Shown here in pieces: positions 35,287-47,508 of a DNA stretch of 64,000 nt. Position 1 is the first letter of the stretch; every line of letters starts with the position of its first letter. The translations under genes and the position numbers were made by a program. Under the pieces are notes generated by a model, which was not told where the DNA came from, did no database searches, and was given only the letters and a program-made list of their open reading frames with translations. The stretch is taken from contig CM039119.1 in the NCBI GenBank assembly GCA_022036555.1, positions 6,882,001 to 6,946,000 of the forward strand, written 5' to 3'. The DNA is from Microstegium vimineum (lineage: Eukaryota; Streptophyta; Magnoliopsida; Poales; Poaceae).

Positions 35287-36412
35287 GGAAAGACTTGTCA
35301 ATGTCATGAGGACCCCTCAAATTAAACGGAGGATTTCGCGGTTCCTCTTTCAATAATTCATTTGTACGTACTGATTGATTGATGAAAAATTTAAAATTGT
35401 TCCTAGGTTCCATTGTTTTATATCCTCGAGACCTTGGCCATTGTTTTATTTGATGACGGTGTGTAATTTGATTTCTAGCTAGTACCTTTGAACCAGTCTA
35501 GCTAATACTGCTGACATACATGAGTATGCAGTAAGTCTTGTCTAGGTTGTTGGGGGGGGGGGGGGGGGGGGGGGTGGCACTGAAAGAAGTTAAAAAATCA
35601 CTTTGGATTGCGACAGTGCAAAATAAGCCCATAATAATATATTTTCACATGATAGCGAAGGTCCTCGATTAAGTCGTCGATGGTTCTTATCTTGTTAATA
35701 AGGGAGTACTCAGATTGATGTAGCTTTGAAATTTCCGGCAAAGTATCACAGTGTATATGTTCCTTTGGCATCATCCGCAATTAAGCACACGTCGATGTCA
35801 ATTTGTGACAATCAAAAACATATATATACTAGTAATTAAAATACACCGTGGAGTAGTACCCAAACTTTTACCTATATATATTGTAAAGAAAAGCGCTCAA
35901 ACTCAAAGTCTGAAATGGTTTCAAACTTCGCATGTGGTGTGTGCTAATTGCTCTAATAAGTCTCATTCGATCTCTAAGATGGTCTGGTAAACTACACAGA
36001 TCGAGTATATGTGATACCGTCAGCCGTGGATATCGTACCATCCTTTCACTCACAACTACATGCAATTTTTAAACATTGATATGGTTCTAAAATGAGGTAC
36101 TAAGTTGCTTTACAATATCAAACGTACTAATTTCGTAAATCCAGTAGATTAAATTCTTTTATGATGAAGACACATTTGCCACAAATTTACTATATCAAAA
36201 TAAATATTTGAAAGCTATTGGCATTCACTATAGCAAAACCTACAATCACTGTCGTTTTGAAACTAGCTTTTTTGATCGATAGTGTTAGCGTTTGGCATTT
36301 CATTGTCAGTTGCTCTCCTAACAGTGATACCCATTTTAACAAAAAATAAAGGAAATAAAAACAACAACAACAACAACAACAAAATAAAAAAAACACTAGT
36401 AAGCTACTGTCG
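33802..36412. other. 2.6-kb intergenic region with simple repeats
   Basis: No gene is supported. It contains a TA run at 35237-35283, a G23 homopolymer at 35552-35574 and an AAC run at 36360-36382. A worn right end of a Stowaway-type MITE (GATGGAGGGAGTA) ends near 34876. The minus-strand open frame at 34821-35150 has no family signal. Confidence 0.5.
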
Positions 36413-36417
36413 GTGTT

Positions 36418-37739
36418 TCGACCCAGGGGGTCGATCACCAACCAGTAAATTTGTTTATTGCGTGCTCCCTCTCCCAGATGTGATACAAGAAGAACACAAT
36501 ATTTATCCTAGTTCGGGCAAAGAAGGCCCTACGTCCAGCGGGGAAAGAAGGATTGTATTATCTTACACCGAAGTGCTCGTACAGGGGGAGTACAAGTTGG
36601 CTTACACGGACGAACTCGGGGGGGGGGGGGGGGGGGGGGTCCGAGGCCTAAGGCTAGCCGGGCTATCCTAGGTGGCTCGGTTGATTGCTTGAGATGTTGA
36701 TCAAACAATCATTGGTTTGTGTTGTGTTCGGATATGGCTCTCTGTTGCGTATGGTGGCGAGCTTGTTGCGAGTGCCAATGGGTGTTGCTTAGATGGTTGC
36801 AAGTGTGAGAAGGTGTCTTGTTGTTCTCTCTTCTTTCCTACTATCCCAGCGTCTCCTTTTATAGACTAAGGGGAGGCTTGAGAGTACACGAGCCCTAGTT
36901 CGTATCGGTATGGGAGGCGCGTCCATGGCACCATGCTTGCGATGGGACGTCGATTGCTGTAGCGGCATGCTCTTCCTGTCCTTCTGGTGCTCCGGGGCAT
37001 GGTGACGGCAGACTGGTCGCTGCCGAACGGCATGGCGTGGAACGATTGGTCTCCTGTAGACTGGTGCGAGCTCCGCAGTTGAAGCGGGACGGAGCGGACG
37101 GGTTCCATGCCGTAGTGGTTGGAGATGAGGGTCGAGCCCCCGGATCGAGGAGTATCGAGATCTGCATGATCCTGACGCATCCCCGAAAACACGGTCGAGG
37201 GCTGTCCCATTCAAGATTCGAGGGGGTGCTTTCGGCCTCCGAACTCAAGGTGTGGCTACAGTGGCCGCACGATCGACGGATAACCCGGGTATGGGTGACG
37301 AGTTGATGGATTTGACCGATGGTACCGGGTGCTCATGGCGTTAGGCGGGAGCAGGTAACAACATGAGATCCCCTTTACCCCATACTGGGAGTAGGTGAGC
37401 TGATCGGGCCTCCTGATCGTGGGGCATTCGATCGACCCCCTGTTCGTCACTCGAGGGGTTGAGGTCGAGGGGGATTCGATCGATCCCTCTTCCGTCACTC
37501 GAGGGGTTGAGGTCGAGGGGGATTCGATCGATCCCTCTTCTGTCACTCGAGGGGTCGAGGTAGAGGGGGATTCGATCGATCCCTCTTCCGTAGCAGATCC
37601 TACTCACTGTCTCTCCAGTAATGGACCGGCCCATGACCGGTCATGCTTGATAGGGAGGTAGGATGGCTTTTGGATTTTGTCTGGATATTAAGCACTAGAT
37701 CGTCATGGATTAGGGTATCCCTTACCTTTATACCCGACA
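36418..37739 (-). mobile_element. Solo LTR (1322 bp) with 5-bp target duplication
   Basis: It begins TGTCGGTGTTTCGACCC and ends TTATACCCGACA (TG...CA with inverted TGTCGG/CCGACA tips). GCTAC flanks both sides exactly (36413-36417 and 37740-37744). No internal coding, second LTR, primer site or purine tract is present, so this is a solo LTR left by recombination between two LTRs. On the minus strand a strong CTATAAAAGGAG box lies near 36855-36866, so the LTR probably points that way. It contains a G22 run at 36618-36639 and a 48-bp tandem array at 37421-37595. Superfamily is not decided. Confidence 0.85.
37421..37595. repeat. 48-bp tandem repeat inside the solo LTR, about 3.6 copies
   Basis: The unit has GGGGATTCGATCGATCCCTC, then a GTCACTCGAGGGG part and a G.GGTCGAG end. 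It is repeated at 48-bp spacing with a few substitutions. Being a multiple of 3 it stays open in frame, which explains open frames on both strands here. It may be a promoter-associated array in the LTR. Confidence 0.9.
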
Positions 37740-37744
37740 GCTAC

Positions 37745-38948
37745 CGTCCCTGACTGTGGTCCATGTCGAAGCCGTTGCTTGTGCCCCGCACCGGGGAGGA
37801 GGAGAGCACTAGAGAGAAAGGGATGGAGGTGAGGGAGAAGATTTTGAGGAGAGATCGAGGGTATGAGGGAGAGAGGGGAGAGATAAGGATAACAGAGGAG
37901 AAGAAGGGGCGACGGATATGAAGCAGAGTTAATCATGATGAAAAAATCAAGTCCTGGAAAAGAGAATTACAATCAGTTGGTAATACAACCTGGTAGTAAT
38001 ACAATCAAGAATGATAATTATTTATCACTGTTAGTTGGTTTTAAAATCTGCCAGTGATGGATTTTTTTTGCTTACAAACCGACAAGGATACCCTCTCCCT
38101 ATCAATTAAATTGTCCAACAGTGATGGACCGAAAAAAATTATATAATATGTCATAGTGAATAATACTGTTTTGATAACCCAAGGGAGTACGATGAATCAA
38201 CACTTTTATAGATTCATTGGCCGGCCATACTCTCTTGATTATTTATTTATTTATTTATTTGAGAAAAAAACGGCCCATCTAAACTATAATGATAAGATTC
38301 AACAATGATTCATGAACAATGATCCATTTGGCCAGCGCACACAGAATGCAAGTGACCTTTTCAAAAGCCATGCACATAAAACCGAAACAACCATCCTTTT
38401 AGAAAAGGAGAAATTGAAGAAGATGACAGCATCTTCACACATGGAACTAATCTCTTTGCTCCAATCTGGGAGCCAAATGATAAATCGCTTTTGTTTGATT
38501 AATGATAGCTCAATAACCGCATTGAAGCGAACATGAATAAGTAGTAGACCCTGAGTTCTAATGAAATTGACATGAAGAGATTAGTTAAACAAACATAGGA
38601 CGTACCAATAACGCCAATGTGACATGATTACCAGTAGTAATTAATTCCACTAATTTTTGGTAAAACCTAATCAGTACTGGAATGGTCACTTTAATGAATA
38701 ATTTGCAGTAGTAGGGGTCTGTGGGGGCTCACAAGATCATTTAAATGACGTCGATGAGTACATAGTTGTATGCCACTATGATGGGAATATGCCTTGGTTG
38801 ATACCATTTTGTGCAGACAAAGAAATGTATTGCATGCGCTGACACCTTCACTATTATTTATTTACCCACAAGAATTTAGTTGGCTATTTACCATCTATAT
38901 ATTATGTAGGAGAATTATCTAAACTTGAATCATACTTCATATCGTATA
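37745..38948. other. Intergenic; no gene recognised
   Basis: AT-rich except for a purine-rich strip at about 37790-37900. An (ATTT)n run lies at 38238-38260. No inverted-repeat element could be closed. Confidence 0.4.
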
Positions 38949-39120
38949 CCTCCGTTCCGTTTTATAAGGCGTATATATATGCATAGGGATTATAAGAAAT
39001 TCTACTATCCAATAATCATGAGTTTATAAGCATAAATAGTATAATATAAAGTAAATGAATGATCAAAGTATAATGTAGGAGATCATTCCAAATTGCGTAT
39101 TATAAAATATAATAGGGGAG
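38949..39120. mobile_element. Degenerate Stowaway-like MITE (172 bp)
   Basis: The left end CCTCCGTTCCGTTTTATAAG and the inverted right end CTCCCCTATTATATTTTATA are partly matching, with TA at both borders. It lies about 480 bp before the K+ channel start codon. Confidence 0.5.
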
Positions 39121-39603
39121 TAATATGTTTTAGTCAGATTATACTATAAAACAAAAAAGTGTTAACCCTCCATGTTTGAAGTTCAAGTTCTTTGCTAATC
39201 ACTTTATTTTTAAACACATAACAAAAGCCGTGCTCACATACTGACATACACACAAAGAAGTGCTCACGTACACACATATGTCAACTATAGTGGAGTGTCG
39301 TTGCATCGGAGATTCGGAGCTAAAGCCGGAGGCCTGGAGCTTAACCTTAACTTTCTCGAAACAGGCCGTTGCTCCTAACGATAGACCCAAAGGCGGAAAG
39401 GCCCAAAGCCCAACGAAGCCCAGTTGCGCGATGTGGGCGAAGAAGCCACTATCACTCACTCCCGCCGCACTCGCTGCTGGATTACTAATTAAAGCCCGCG
39501 CGCACGAGGAAGCGGATCCCACGATCTGGCGGCAGCGGCAGCACAGAGGAAGGCAGTCGCATCGCGTGCACGGCACGGCCGCCGCCGGGGAGCACCAGCC
39601 ACC

Positions 39604-40667
39604 ATGCCATCGTGTTGCGGCGGCGGCGGGGGCATCAGCTCGGGGGGTCTGGCGCCCGGGACCGCCAGCAGCCGGTACAGCACGGCGATGGGCGCGCTGC
39701 TACCGCCGCTAGGCGCGCGAGGCGGCGGGTGGCGACCACGTCTCCGTCTGCGTCGCTTCATCGTATCCCCTACGACCCGCGGTACGTGGCGTGGGAGCAG
39801 TCGCTGGTGGCACTGGTGGTGTACTCGGCGTGGGTGGCGCCGTTCGAGTTCGGGTTCGTCCCGGACCCTGCGCCGCGCTGGCCGCCGCCGACAACGCCGT
39901 GAACGCCGCGTTCGCCGTCGACATCGCGCTCACCTTCTTCGTAGCCTACGCCGACGGCCGCACGTACCTGCTCCAGGACGACCACCGCCGGATCGCGTGG
40001 CGGTATGCCCGCACCTGGCTCGCCCTTGACGTCGTCTCCACCGTCCCCGTCGAGGTCTACCGTCGGATCTTGCCTCGTCAGGCTAGGGGATACAACTTCT
40101 TCGGCATGCTCCGGCTTTGGCGCCTCCACCGCGTCGGCACCTTCTTCACGCAGTATGTCGCTGCTGCTAGCTTTGTTGCTTCAATTCTTGAACTGAACAA
40201 CGCCGCCGCCGACGACGCCGACGACGATGACATCTACATATATATACCTATAGGTTGGAGAAGGACAGGAAGGTGAGCTACTTCTGGGTACGATGCATAA
40301 GGCTGATCTGCGTGACGCTGTTCGCGGTGCACTGCGCGGGGTGCTTCTACTACCTGCTAGCGGACAGGTACCACGACCCGGACAACACGTGGCTGAGCGC
40401 GTCCATGCCGGGGTTCAAGCAGCAGAGCGTGTGGAAGCGGTACGCCGCGTCCATGTACTGCTCCATCACCACGCTCACCACCGTCGGGTACGGCGACATG
40501 CACGCCGTCAACACGGCCGAGATGGTGTTCACCACCTTCTACATGCTCTTCAACCTTGGACTCACTGCCTACCTCATTGGTAACATGACCAACCTCGTCG
40601 TCCATGGCACCAGCCGCACCAGGAAATACGTATGTCGTATATATGCTTCTTGTTCTGTTCTGTTGTT

Positions 40668-40704
<37 letters not shown>

Positions 40705-43035
40705 GACATTGCCAATGCAACAACAACGGCCTGACATGGATGAATGGATCCGATCCAGAGGGACGCGATCAAGGCGGCGACGAGCTTCGCGGTGCGGCAC
40801 CAGCTGCCGGCGAGGCTGCAGGAGCAGATGGTGTCGCACCTGAGCCTCAAGTTCAGGACAGACTCGGAGGGGCTGCAGCAGCAGGAGACGCTGGACGCGT
40901 TGCCCAAGGCCATCCGCTCCGGCATCTCGCACCACCTCTTCTTCGCTCTCGTCCAGGGCGTCTACCTCTTCCAGGGCGTCTCCAATGACCTCATCTTCCA
41001 GCTGGTAGGTAACCATTGCATTGTCTGTAACCTAGCTAACGACGACCAATTAAAAGGCTTTTAATTTCCTATTATTGGAAGCTCCACCCAGCTCTGAATT
41101 CAGCTGTCTGTCTGCAACCTGTTGTTTGAGATGGAGATCGATGGATTCTGCAGGTCTCTGAGATGAACGCCGAGTACTTCGCGCCCAGGGAGGACGTCAT
41201 CCTGCAGAACGAGGCGCCGTCCGACTTCTACATCCTAGTCACTGGTAGTGTGGTAAAAAACAAAACAAAAAACGCACGCATTGTTTCCTCTTCTCGGTTC
41301 TCACGATTATTAGTTCGAGGCTACTACTACTGTATTTCGATGAACATTATTCTTTATCCGGCACAAACAAGAACTGACACTGACAAGCAGTGATGCGTTG
41401 ACAGGAGCTGATCGAGCTCCAGAACGGATCAGAGCAGCTGGCTGGGATGGCGAGGGCGGGCGACGTCGTGGGCGAGATCGGGGTGCTGTGCTACAAGCCG
41501 CAGCTGTTCACGGCGAGGACGAGGACCCTATGCCAGCTCCTACGCATGGAACGGACCGCGTTCCTCCGGATCGTTCAGGCCAACGTTGGGGACGGCACCA
41601 TCATCATCAACAACCTCATCCAGTACCTCAAGGAGAAGAGAGACGGCGGCGCCATCGCCGGCGTCGCGGAGGAGATCGAGTACATGGTCGCTCGGGGCCA
41701 GCTCGAGCTCCCCGTCACGCTCTCCTATGCCGCGTCCAAAGGCGACGACTTCCTCATGCATCAGCTTCTCAAGCGCGGTGTTGACCCCAATGAGTCTGAC
41801 AACTACTGGCATACAGCACTGGTAATAAATAACAATACCGTAATTAATACTACTTCATCGATCTTAATGTTCTTACTGCCTAATTAAATTACATACAAAT
41901 TTGCAATGGACACTCACTGCTCGTACGTGATTTTTACGTACAGCACGTATCAGCTTCCAATGGACACGAGCAATGCGTGAAGGTTCTGCTAGAGCACGGC
42001 GCTGATCCAAACGCTACAGACACGCACGGAAGAGTGCCGCTATGGGAGGCCCTCTCACGGAGGCACCACGCGACGGCACGGCTGCTGGTGGACGCGGGCG
42101 CGGACCTGGCGGCGGGCGACGCGGCGCTGTACGCGCGCGCGGCCGTGGAGGCGGACGACGTCGCGCTGCTGGAGGACGTGGCGCGCCACGGCGGCGACGT
42201 CACGGTGCCGTGCTGGGACGACGGCGTCACCGCGCTCCACCGCGCCGTGCTCCAGGGGAACGTCGCGATGGCTAGGGTCTTGCTCGAGCACGGCGCTGAC
42301 GCCGATAGGGAGGACGAAGGCGGACGCACGCCGAGGGGCATGGCGGACCAGCTCGGCCTCCAAGACATGCAGCAGCTGTTCGTCGGGTCGGCGTCGTCGT
42401 CGGCGCACCGGGAGGCAGGAGCAGCGGTGGAGAGGGAGAGCCCGAAGCGGCAGCAGCAACAGCAGGGCTCGGGCTCGGGAACCGACCATGGCAGCAGCAG
42501 GCTCGCGGTCGTAGCGGCGCCGGCGGCTCAGCAGCCGGCGGTGACGAGGTTCAAGAGCGCGCCGGCGGCGAGGGTCCCCGTCCCGCAGCAGCACGGCAGC
42601 GCCGGATCGTCGCCGTCGCCGACGTTGTCGAGGCACAGCACTCCCCGCCGGATGCTGAGCTTCCGGAACTCCCTCTTCGGCGTCCTCTCCTCCTCGTCAC
42701 ACGTGAACAGGCACGACGGAGGCGGTGGCGGGCCGCCTACGACTAGCCGCCACGAGAGGCACGCGGCGCACAGCAGCAGGTCGCGTGTGAGGGTGACCAT
42801 CTCTTGCCCCGAGCAGGGCGTCGGCGCGAGGAAGCTGGTGTTCATGCCTGAGACTATGCCGCAGCTCCTGGAGCTCGCCGGGACCCAGTTCGGGTTCGCT
42901 CCGACCAGGGTGGTGACCGCGGACGACGGTGCCCAGGTTGATGACGCCAGGCTCGTCAGGGACGGTGACCACCTCCTCCTCGTCACTCATCAGTGGGTGC
43001 CTGACACTACGATCATGCATAGTACGAATGAGTAA
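39604..43035 (+). CDS. Inward-rectifying Shaker K+ channel, AKT1 type; two 1-bp deletions in exon 1
   Basis: AKT1-type channels carry K+ uptake across the root plasma membrane. Six exons: 39604-40152, 40254-40629, 40759-41004, 41154-41252, 41405-41821 and 41944-43035 (TAA), all with GT-AG introns and consistent phases. The reading shows the S1-S4 voltage sensor region (LRLWRLHRV), S5, pore with GYGD in TLTTVGYGDMHAV, S6 with AYLIGNMTNLV, and a C-linker. A cyclic-nucleotide-binding-like domain (EMNAEYFAPREDV onward), about five ankyrin repeats (LLEHGADPNATD) and a C-terminal KHA domain follow. Exon 1 changes frame twice. One base is missing at the CCCC run 39767-39770 (just after RRFIVSP) and another at about 39870-39882. 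Adding these two bases, the exons total 927 codons with stop, the normal AKT1 length. Everything after exon 1 is open. Confidence 0.88.
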
Positions 43036-43877
43036 CAGTAGATGGGAACATATTTGAGCAGCGAATGATCGTTGCACGTGTTGGACGTCGTGGCTATTGG
43101 GAGCATGATGAGGATATACCCTTCGATGTTCACTTTATTGCCAACGAAAGTAATGATTTGTCGATACGATTTCAAACTTGTAGTTGCAAAGTCCAAAATT
43201 ATTAAAAAAAAACTTATCTGATCGTATTGAGAACTTTAACTTTCATACAAACCATATCAACATCTAAGATTTTTTTTTGACAATTTTAAATTTTAAATTT
43301 CAAAATCTATAAACTTACAATAGTATTTTGAGACCCTAAATAATTTTAATTGAAAAACGTTTCAACTACAAAGTTGTAGATTATATCGATCGCTATAGTT
43401 TTCATATATTTTTTGAAAATGTTAGTGTGTCAAATGAGAAAAAAATAGAAATATAACCAACTGACATAGGGACCCACATATAGGAGCCACGCCCGCGCCT
43501 GGAGCAGATCTGGACCTATAACATCCAAAGTGAAGTTTACAAACTCAAAATTGACATTTTGAAAGTAGATTTTTTTTTAATAATAGAATAAATATCCGGC
43601 TTCATCCTCACTCATAGGTGAGAAATCAGACCACGTCCATGAATTGTAGATGCACTCTATATTTTCTCACTGATGTTTAAAGTAGACACAAAAAAGATGT
43701 CTCCAGCATCTGACTTGCCTTGTAGATGCACTTTGTATTTTCTTCGCTTTGGTACAATTGACTCCAGAACCAGAATTTAGATGACATCTTTTGCTAAGTT
43801 GAAGGACCATTCATGAATGTTCTCTTTTGTTTTTGACGTTCTTCCAGAAGTGAAACAGAAGAGTTAGGCAAAACTGA
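43036..43877. other. 3' flank of the K+ channel gene; repeat-like AT-rich DNA
   Basis: The first 100-150 bp is probably 3'UTR. About 43190-43580 is AT-rich with phrases such as CAACTACAAAGTTGTAGAT that resemble transposon interiors. No gene is seen. Confidence 0.35.
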
Positions 43878-43878
43878 T

Positions 43879-44031
43879 ATGCAAATGAAAACTGTCATGT
43901 AGTGGTGTAGGCATATAGTCCTACGTGGGAAAAATGGAATGTCTTTTCTATGATATATCATGCAAATGAAAACTGTCATGTAGTGATGTAGGCATATAGT
44001 CCTACGTGGGAAAAATGGCATGTCTTTTCTA
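43879..44031. repeat. Direct tandem duplication, about 82-bp unit
   Basis: Copy 1 (about 43879-43960) and copy 2 (about 43961-44031, continuing after the MITE at 44292) share ATGCAAATGAAAACTGTCAT and GTAGGCATATAGTCCTACGT with two or three substitutions. Copy 2 is split by the Stowaway element. Confidence 0.85.
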
Positions 44032-44291
44032 CTCCCTCCATTCCAAATTATAAGACATCACAAAAATCTTAGAGAGTCAAAGTATCTTAAGTTTGACCAA
44101 ACTTATATAACAATATAATAATATTTATGATATTAACTAAGTATTATTAGATCCATTATCAATTATATTTTCATAATATGTCTATTTGATGTCATAAATG
44201 TTTGTAGTTTTCTCAATAATTGTTTGTCAAATTTGAAATGTTTTGACTCTTCAAAATTCTTAGAATGTCTTATAATTTGGGATGGAGGGAG
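44032..44291. mobile_element. Stowaway MITE (260 bp)
   Basis: The left end CTCCCTCCATTCCAAATTAT and the inverted right end CTCCCTCCATCCCAAATTAT differ at one base, with TA on both sides. The undisrupted TTTTCTATGATATATC in the adjacent duplicate (about 43943-43959) shows the site before insertion. Confidence 0.95.
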
Positions 44292-44467
44292 TATGATATA
44301 TCAGTTGCTATTGAGCAATATGCCAAGTACCTATGACGGATAGAAAACCATTTGTGGTTTTTAGATTTCATTAGCACTGCTCCTTATATGCGAGATCATC
44401 GATGATGCTCTTTCTAAAAAAAATTAAATTAAGACCCTATTCAAGAACGAAAAAATGTTCTTTACTT

Positions 44468-44778
44468 GGGCCCTGTTTGTATGATTTTCGAATTATTAAA
44501 AACCAGTTTTTATCTCTAGTTTATAAAATCTAGATTCAGAGAAAAATTGATCGGGGGTGTTTCATCCCCCAGTTTTTAAAAAATCTGACTTGATTTATTG
44601 CTCTATGGATCACAGGAAACCATGGATCACAAGAAACCGGCAAAAACTAGGTATCAATAGCTTTTTGGTTTTTAAGAATCTGGCAAAAACTAGTAGCAAA
44701 AATTGGCTCTTTGGATCCACCTAGTTTTTAAAAGCCAGATTCTTAAAAACTGGTAAAAACTGAAGGGGTCCAGGCCTT
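44468..44778. mobile_element. hAT/foldback-like MITE, borders uncertain
   Basis: It starts near GGGCCCTGTTTGTATG and ends near GGGGTCCAGGCC. Internally, phrases such as AAAAACTAG, TTTTTAAAA and AGAATCTGGCAAAAACTAG recur in both orientations, giving a self-complementary structure. No clean target duplication was found. Confidence 0.4.
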
Positions 44779-44832
44779 GATTTAAGCATATTTGTAGCTA
44801 CTCTATCGGCAGTACATAGAAGGAAGATGATA

Positions 44833-45055
44833 CTCTCTCCGTCCCTAAATGTGTGTCGTTTTTGTTTTTCATCAAACAATTTTTACTAAATATATATTAA
44901 AAAGTATTGATACAATACATAATTAGTATCGTTAGATAGATATTTGAATCTAGTTTTTTAATAAATTTATTTGAAGATACAAATATTATATGTATTTTTA
45001 ATAAATCGAGTCAAACTCGTCGGCACACAAATTGTGGCGACAAACATTGAGGGAG
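44833..45055. mobile_element. Stowaway-like MITE (223 bp)
   Basis: TA-flanked, with left end CTCTCTCCGTCCCTAAATGT and right end ACATTGAGGGAG. Inner sequences also pair weakly (GTGTGTCGTTTTTG with CAAATTGTGGCGAC). The interior is AT-rich. Confidence 0.65.
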
Positions 45056-46282
45056 TAGGTGACACAGACTCAACTAGGGTGCTATGTTTCTATGTAGAAA
45101 CTCTATAGACCAAGAGAACAAAAGTATGTCACCTGCAATACTGTTGTGCTTCAAATGGATAGAACAAAGATGTTAGATGTCATTATTCAACAATTGCATC
45201 TACTTGCTCAGGAGAACACCGCGACCATGGTAAACTGAATCAAATTTGCTGACATGTAGAGATCCAAAAGACCAAAACACTTTATAGGTAAATTCTGTAA
45301 TCTTGCCTTGGCAGGTGAATGATCAATCTTTTTAGTATTATTATGCCCTTGGAAGGCAATGCGGCAGACTGAATAAGTAAGCAATGAAGGAAAAAATATA
45401 GAGAAGAATCTGAATGGTGAAGAGGATCTGCCATCTTGATAGGTGTGAACTTGTCATGGATCTTGGTGCGCTTGAAAGTGCATGTTGCAAGTGTCTATTT
45501 TAAGTGCCTAGCCTAGGGCATGTACAGCGGGTCGATTTAGCCCGTCTCCGTGATGTGTTTTTTTTTTTCTAAAAAGGTCCCTCAGGAGCTGGGAACGGGG
45601 CTTGTTCGTCGTCTCGTGAGACGACGGCATTGGCTCGTGCTCAAGGCTAAATCGTCGCTGCGCCTCGCGTTGTACCAGCCGCTGCGAGTTGTCGCCGATG
45701 TCACCTGATCCACTGCTCCGCGCGCCAAATCCGTTTTTCCAGGCGCGGAGGGGCAAGGCCCTCGACCCTCATCGCAGAAGGACGCAACGACAGACGCGAG
45801 AGCAGCGGCGGCATCGCAGCAAGGAAGCACCCAGGATATACCTCGTCGAGACATCGATTCCATCGGCCGTGCCTGCAATCAGCTAGTTGCTGTTGGCGCT
45901 GATGCGCTCCGTGCCGCCACTCGGACCACCGGAGCTATAGATCTTATGGCCGCTGGAGACGCAGCCTGCCTCTCCGGCGGACACTCGATGACGTTGCTAG
46001 CCTCTCCGGCGGATGCAGAGCTTGCCACAGGTCACATCAACACACGCAGGACGTCGCAACCTCATGTTTCATAGGTATGTAATATGTTGCAAATTAAACA
46101 CATAGCAAGAAACATGAGGGGTGGGGGATCCTCCACCAATAACCCCAGCAACTAAGCCTAATATAAAAGATAACTTAACATCTAGGTAGCCAGTAGTGAT
46201 TTAATTTCAAATAACCAAACGGGGCCAATAAGAGAATTTGGTTTTTCTATCCTTATTAGACTTCAATAGTGATTTTACCACT
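45056..46282. other. Intergenic; GC-rich patch without a recognised gene
   Basis: AT-rich to about 45520. From 45528 GGGCATGTACAGCGGGTCGA starts a GC-rich part to about 46070 with a short palindrome-like GTCGTCTCGTGAGACGAC at 45609-45626. The start resembles a terminal sequence of grass DNA transposons, but no matching far end was found. Confidence 0.4.
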
Positions 46283-46291
46283 ATTTTTTTA

Positions 46292-47508
46292 GGGTTAATT
46301 GGATTTATGCTATTATAATTTTACCGTTTCTGAAATACACCATTACTATTCGTAAAACTGTGCTAGTGCCATTATAATTCTTCTTCAAGCTGAAATATGT
46401 CATTATATACATACATGGCGTCTTCGGGTCCATGTGCAGGTCTACGATCAAATTTGTATTTTTATATAGACCAAAATACCCCTTCCATCCTATCTCACTT
46501 ACATGCGGGCCCAATCTGTCATCTCCTTCCTCTGCTCTTTCTAGTCCTTTTCATGAACACAACACGCGTATAGGCCTTCGTCGATTCAGCCGGTGTAGGC
46601 CTCGCCGGCGACGAGGAACTAGCCTTCCCTGCCTCCACACGCTGGCTCCCCCTACGCGCGCTCACCGGCGTTGGCGCGGCAGTCCCCACGCGACCGGCGT
46701 CCTACTCCTCGGCGGGGACGGCGCAGCAGCCCTGTGCCCCACAAGAAGCAGCAGCTCGTCGAGCCCAGCACATCAAGCACACAAGCAAGTGCTAGCAACT
46801 CGCAAGAAGCATCACGCTCAGGTATAAGGACTCTAGACGTCGGCAAACTGGAGATTTCTCTTTTCTGCTCGACCACCGTCAGACTGCTGTGTCCGTTGAA
46901 ATTCGCCATTCCGCCCGCCCGCTCGTGGAGAGCAGCAAGGATATAGTGTGGTGCGGAGGTCGTGTACACATGGATGACGAGTGGTGGCCTGACGAGTAAC
47001 GCGGCAAGCTGTGCACGCCTATGGTGGTAGGCTGCTGAGGATTGAGGCCACCATGGCAGCGCGATGGAGACGCCAAATCTGCGAGCCGCCATGGTTGAAT
47101 CATTCGGCTTCGAGCAAGGGAGCGACCCACTCCATGCCTTTGCGCAATTGGAGATGCACCGGGAGAGCAGGGGAGCACCGGGCCGTGTAGGGCTGTTGCG
47201 CCGCCGCCGCCGGACGTGCAGGACAGCCGGCGACCAGAGAAGATGGAGAGGAGGAAGGCTTTGTGGAAGGCTGACAAGTGGGCCTCATGTGTCAGTGAGT
47301 GTGAGAGAGAAGAGAAAGGGGCAATCTTGTCTATACGAATATACAATACTCTTCATAAGCCTGTCGGTGGGCCCAAATCAGCTTATGACGTACATAATGG
47401 TATATCTCAAATATGTTCATAGTTACAATGACAGTGACATAGTTTCTTGAATAGTAATGGTGTGTTTAAAAAATAGTAAAGTTATAATGGCACAGATCCA
47501 ATTAACCC
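46292..47508. mobile_element. Second long-TIR, Mutator-like foldback element
   Basis: A 1217-bp element with inverted ends of about 230 bp each (46292-46520 and about 47274-47508). Both tips read GGGTTAATTGGAT, followed by TATAA..TTTAC and ACACCATTACTATTC on both arms. The flanks share TTTTTTTA (46284-46291 and 47509-47516), an 8-bp duplication in a T-rich context, so weak evidence. The inner 0.75 kb is GC-rich with no transposase and no recognised gene. TIR length and cargo suit a non-autonomous MULE. Confidence 0.7.

Noticed and set aside
37421..37595. Regular 48-bp repeats as a CRISPR-like array
   Set aside because: The repeats are contiguous with no unique spacers, and the sequence is a plant LTR.
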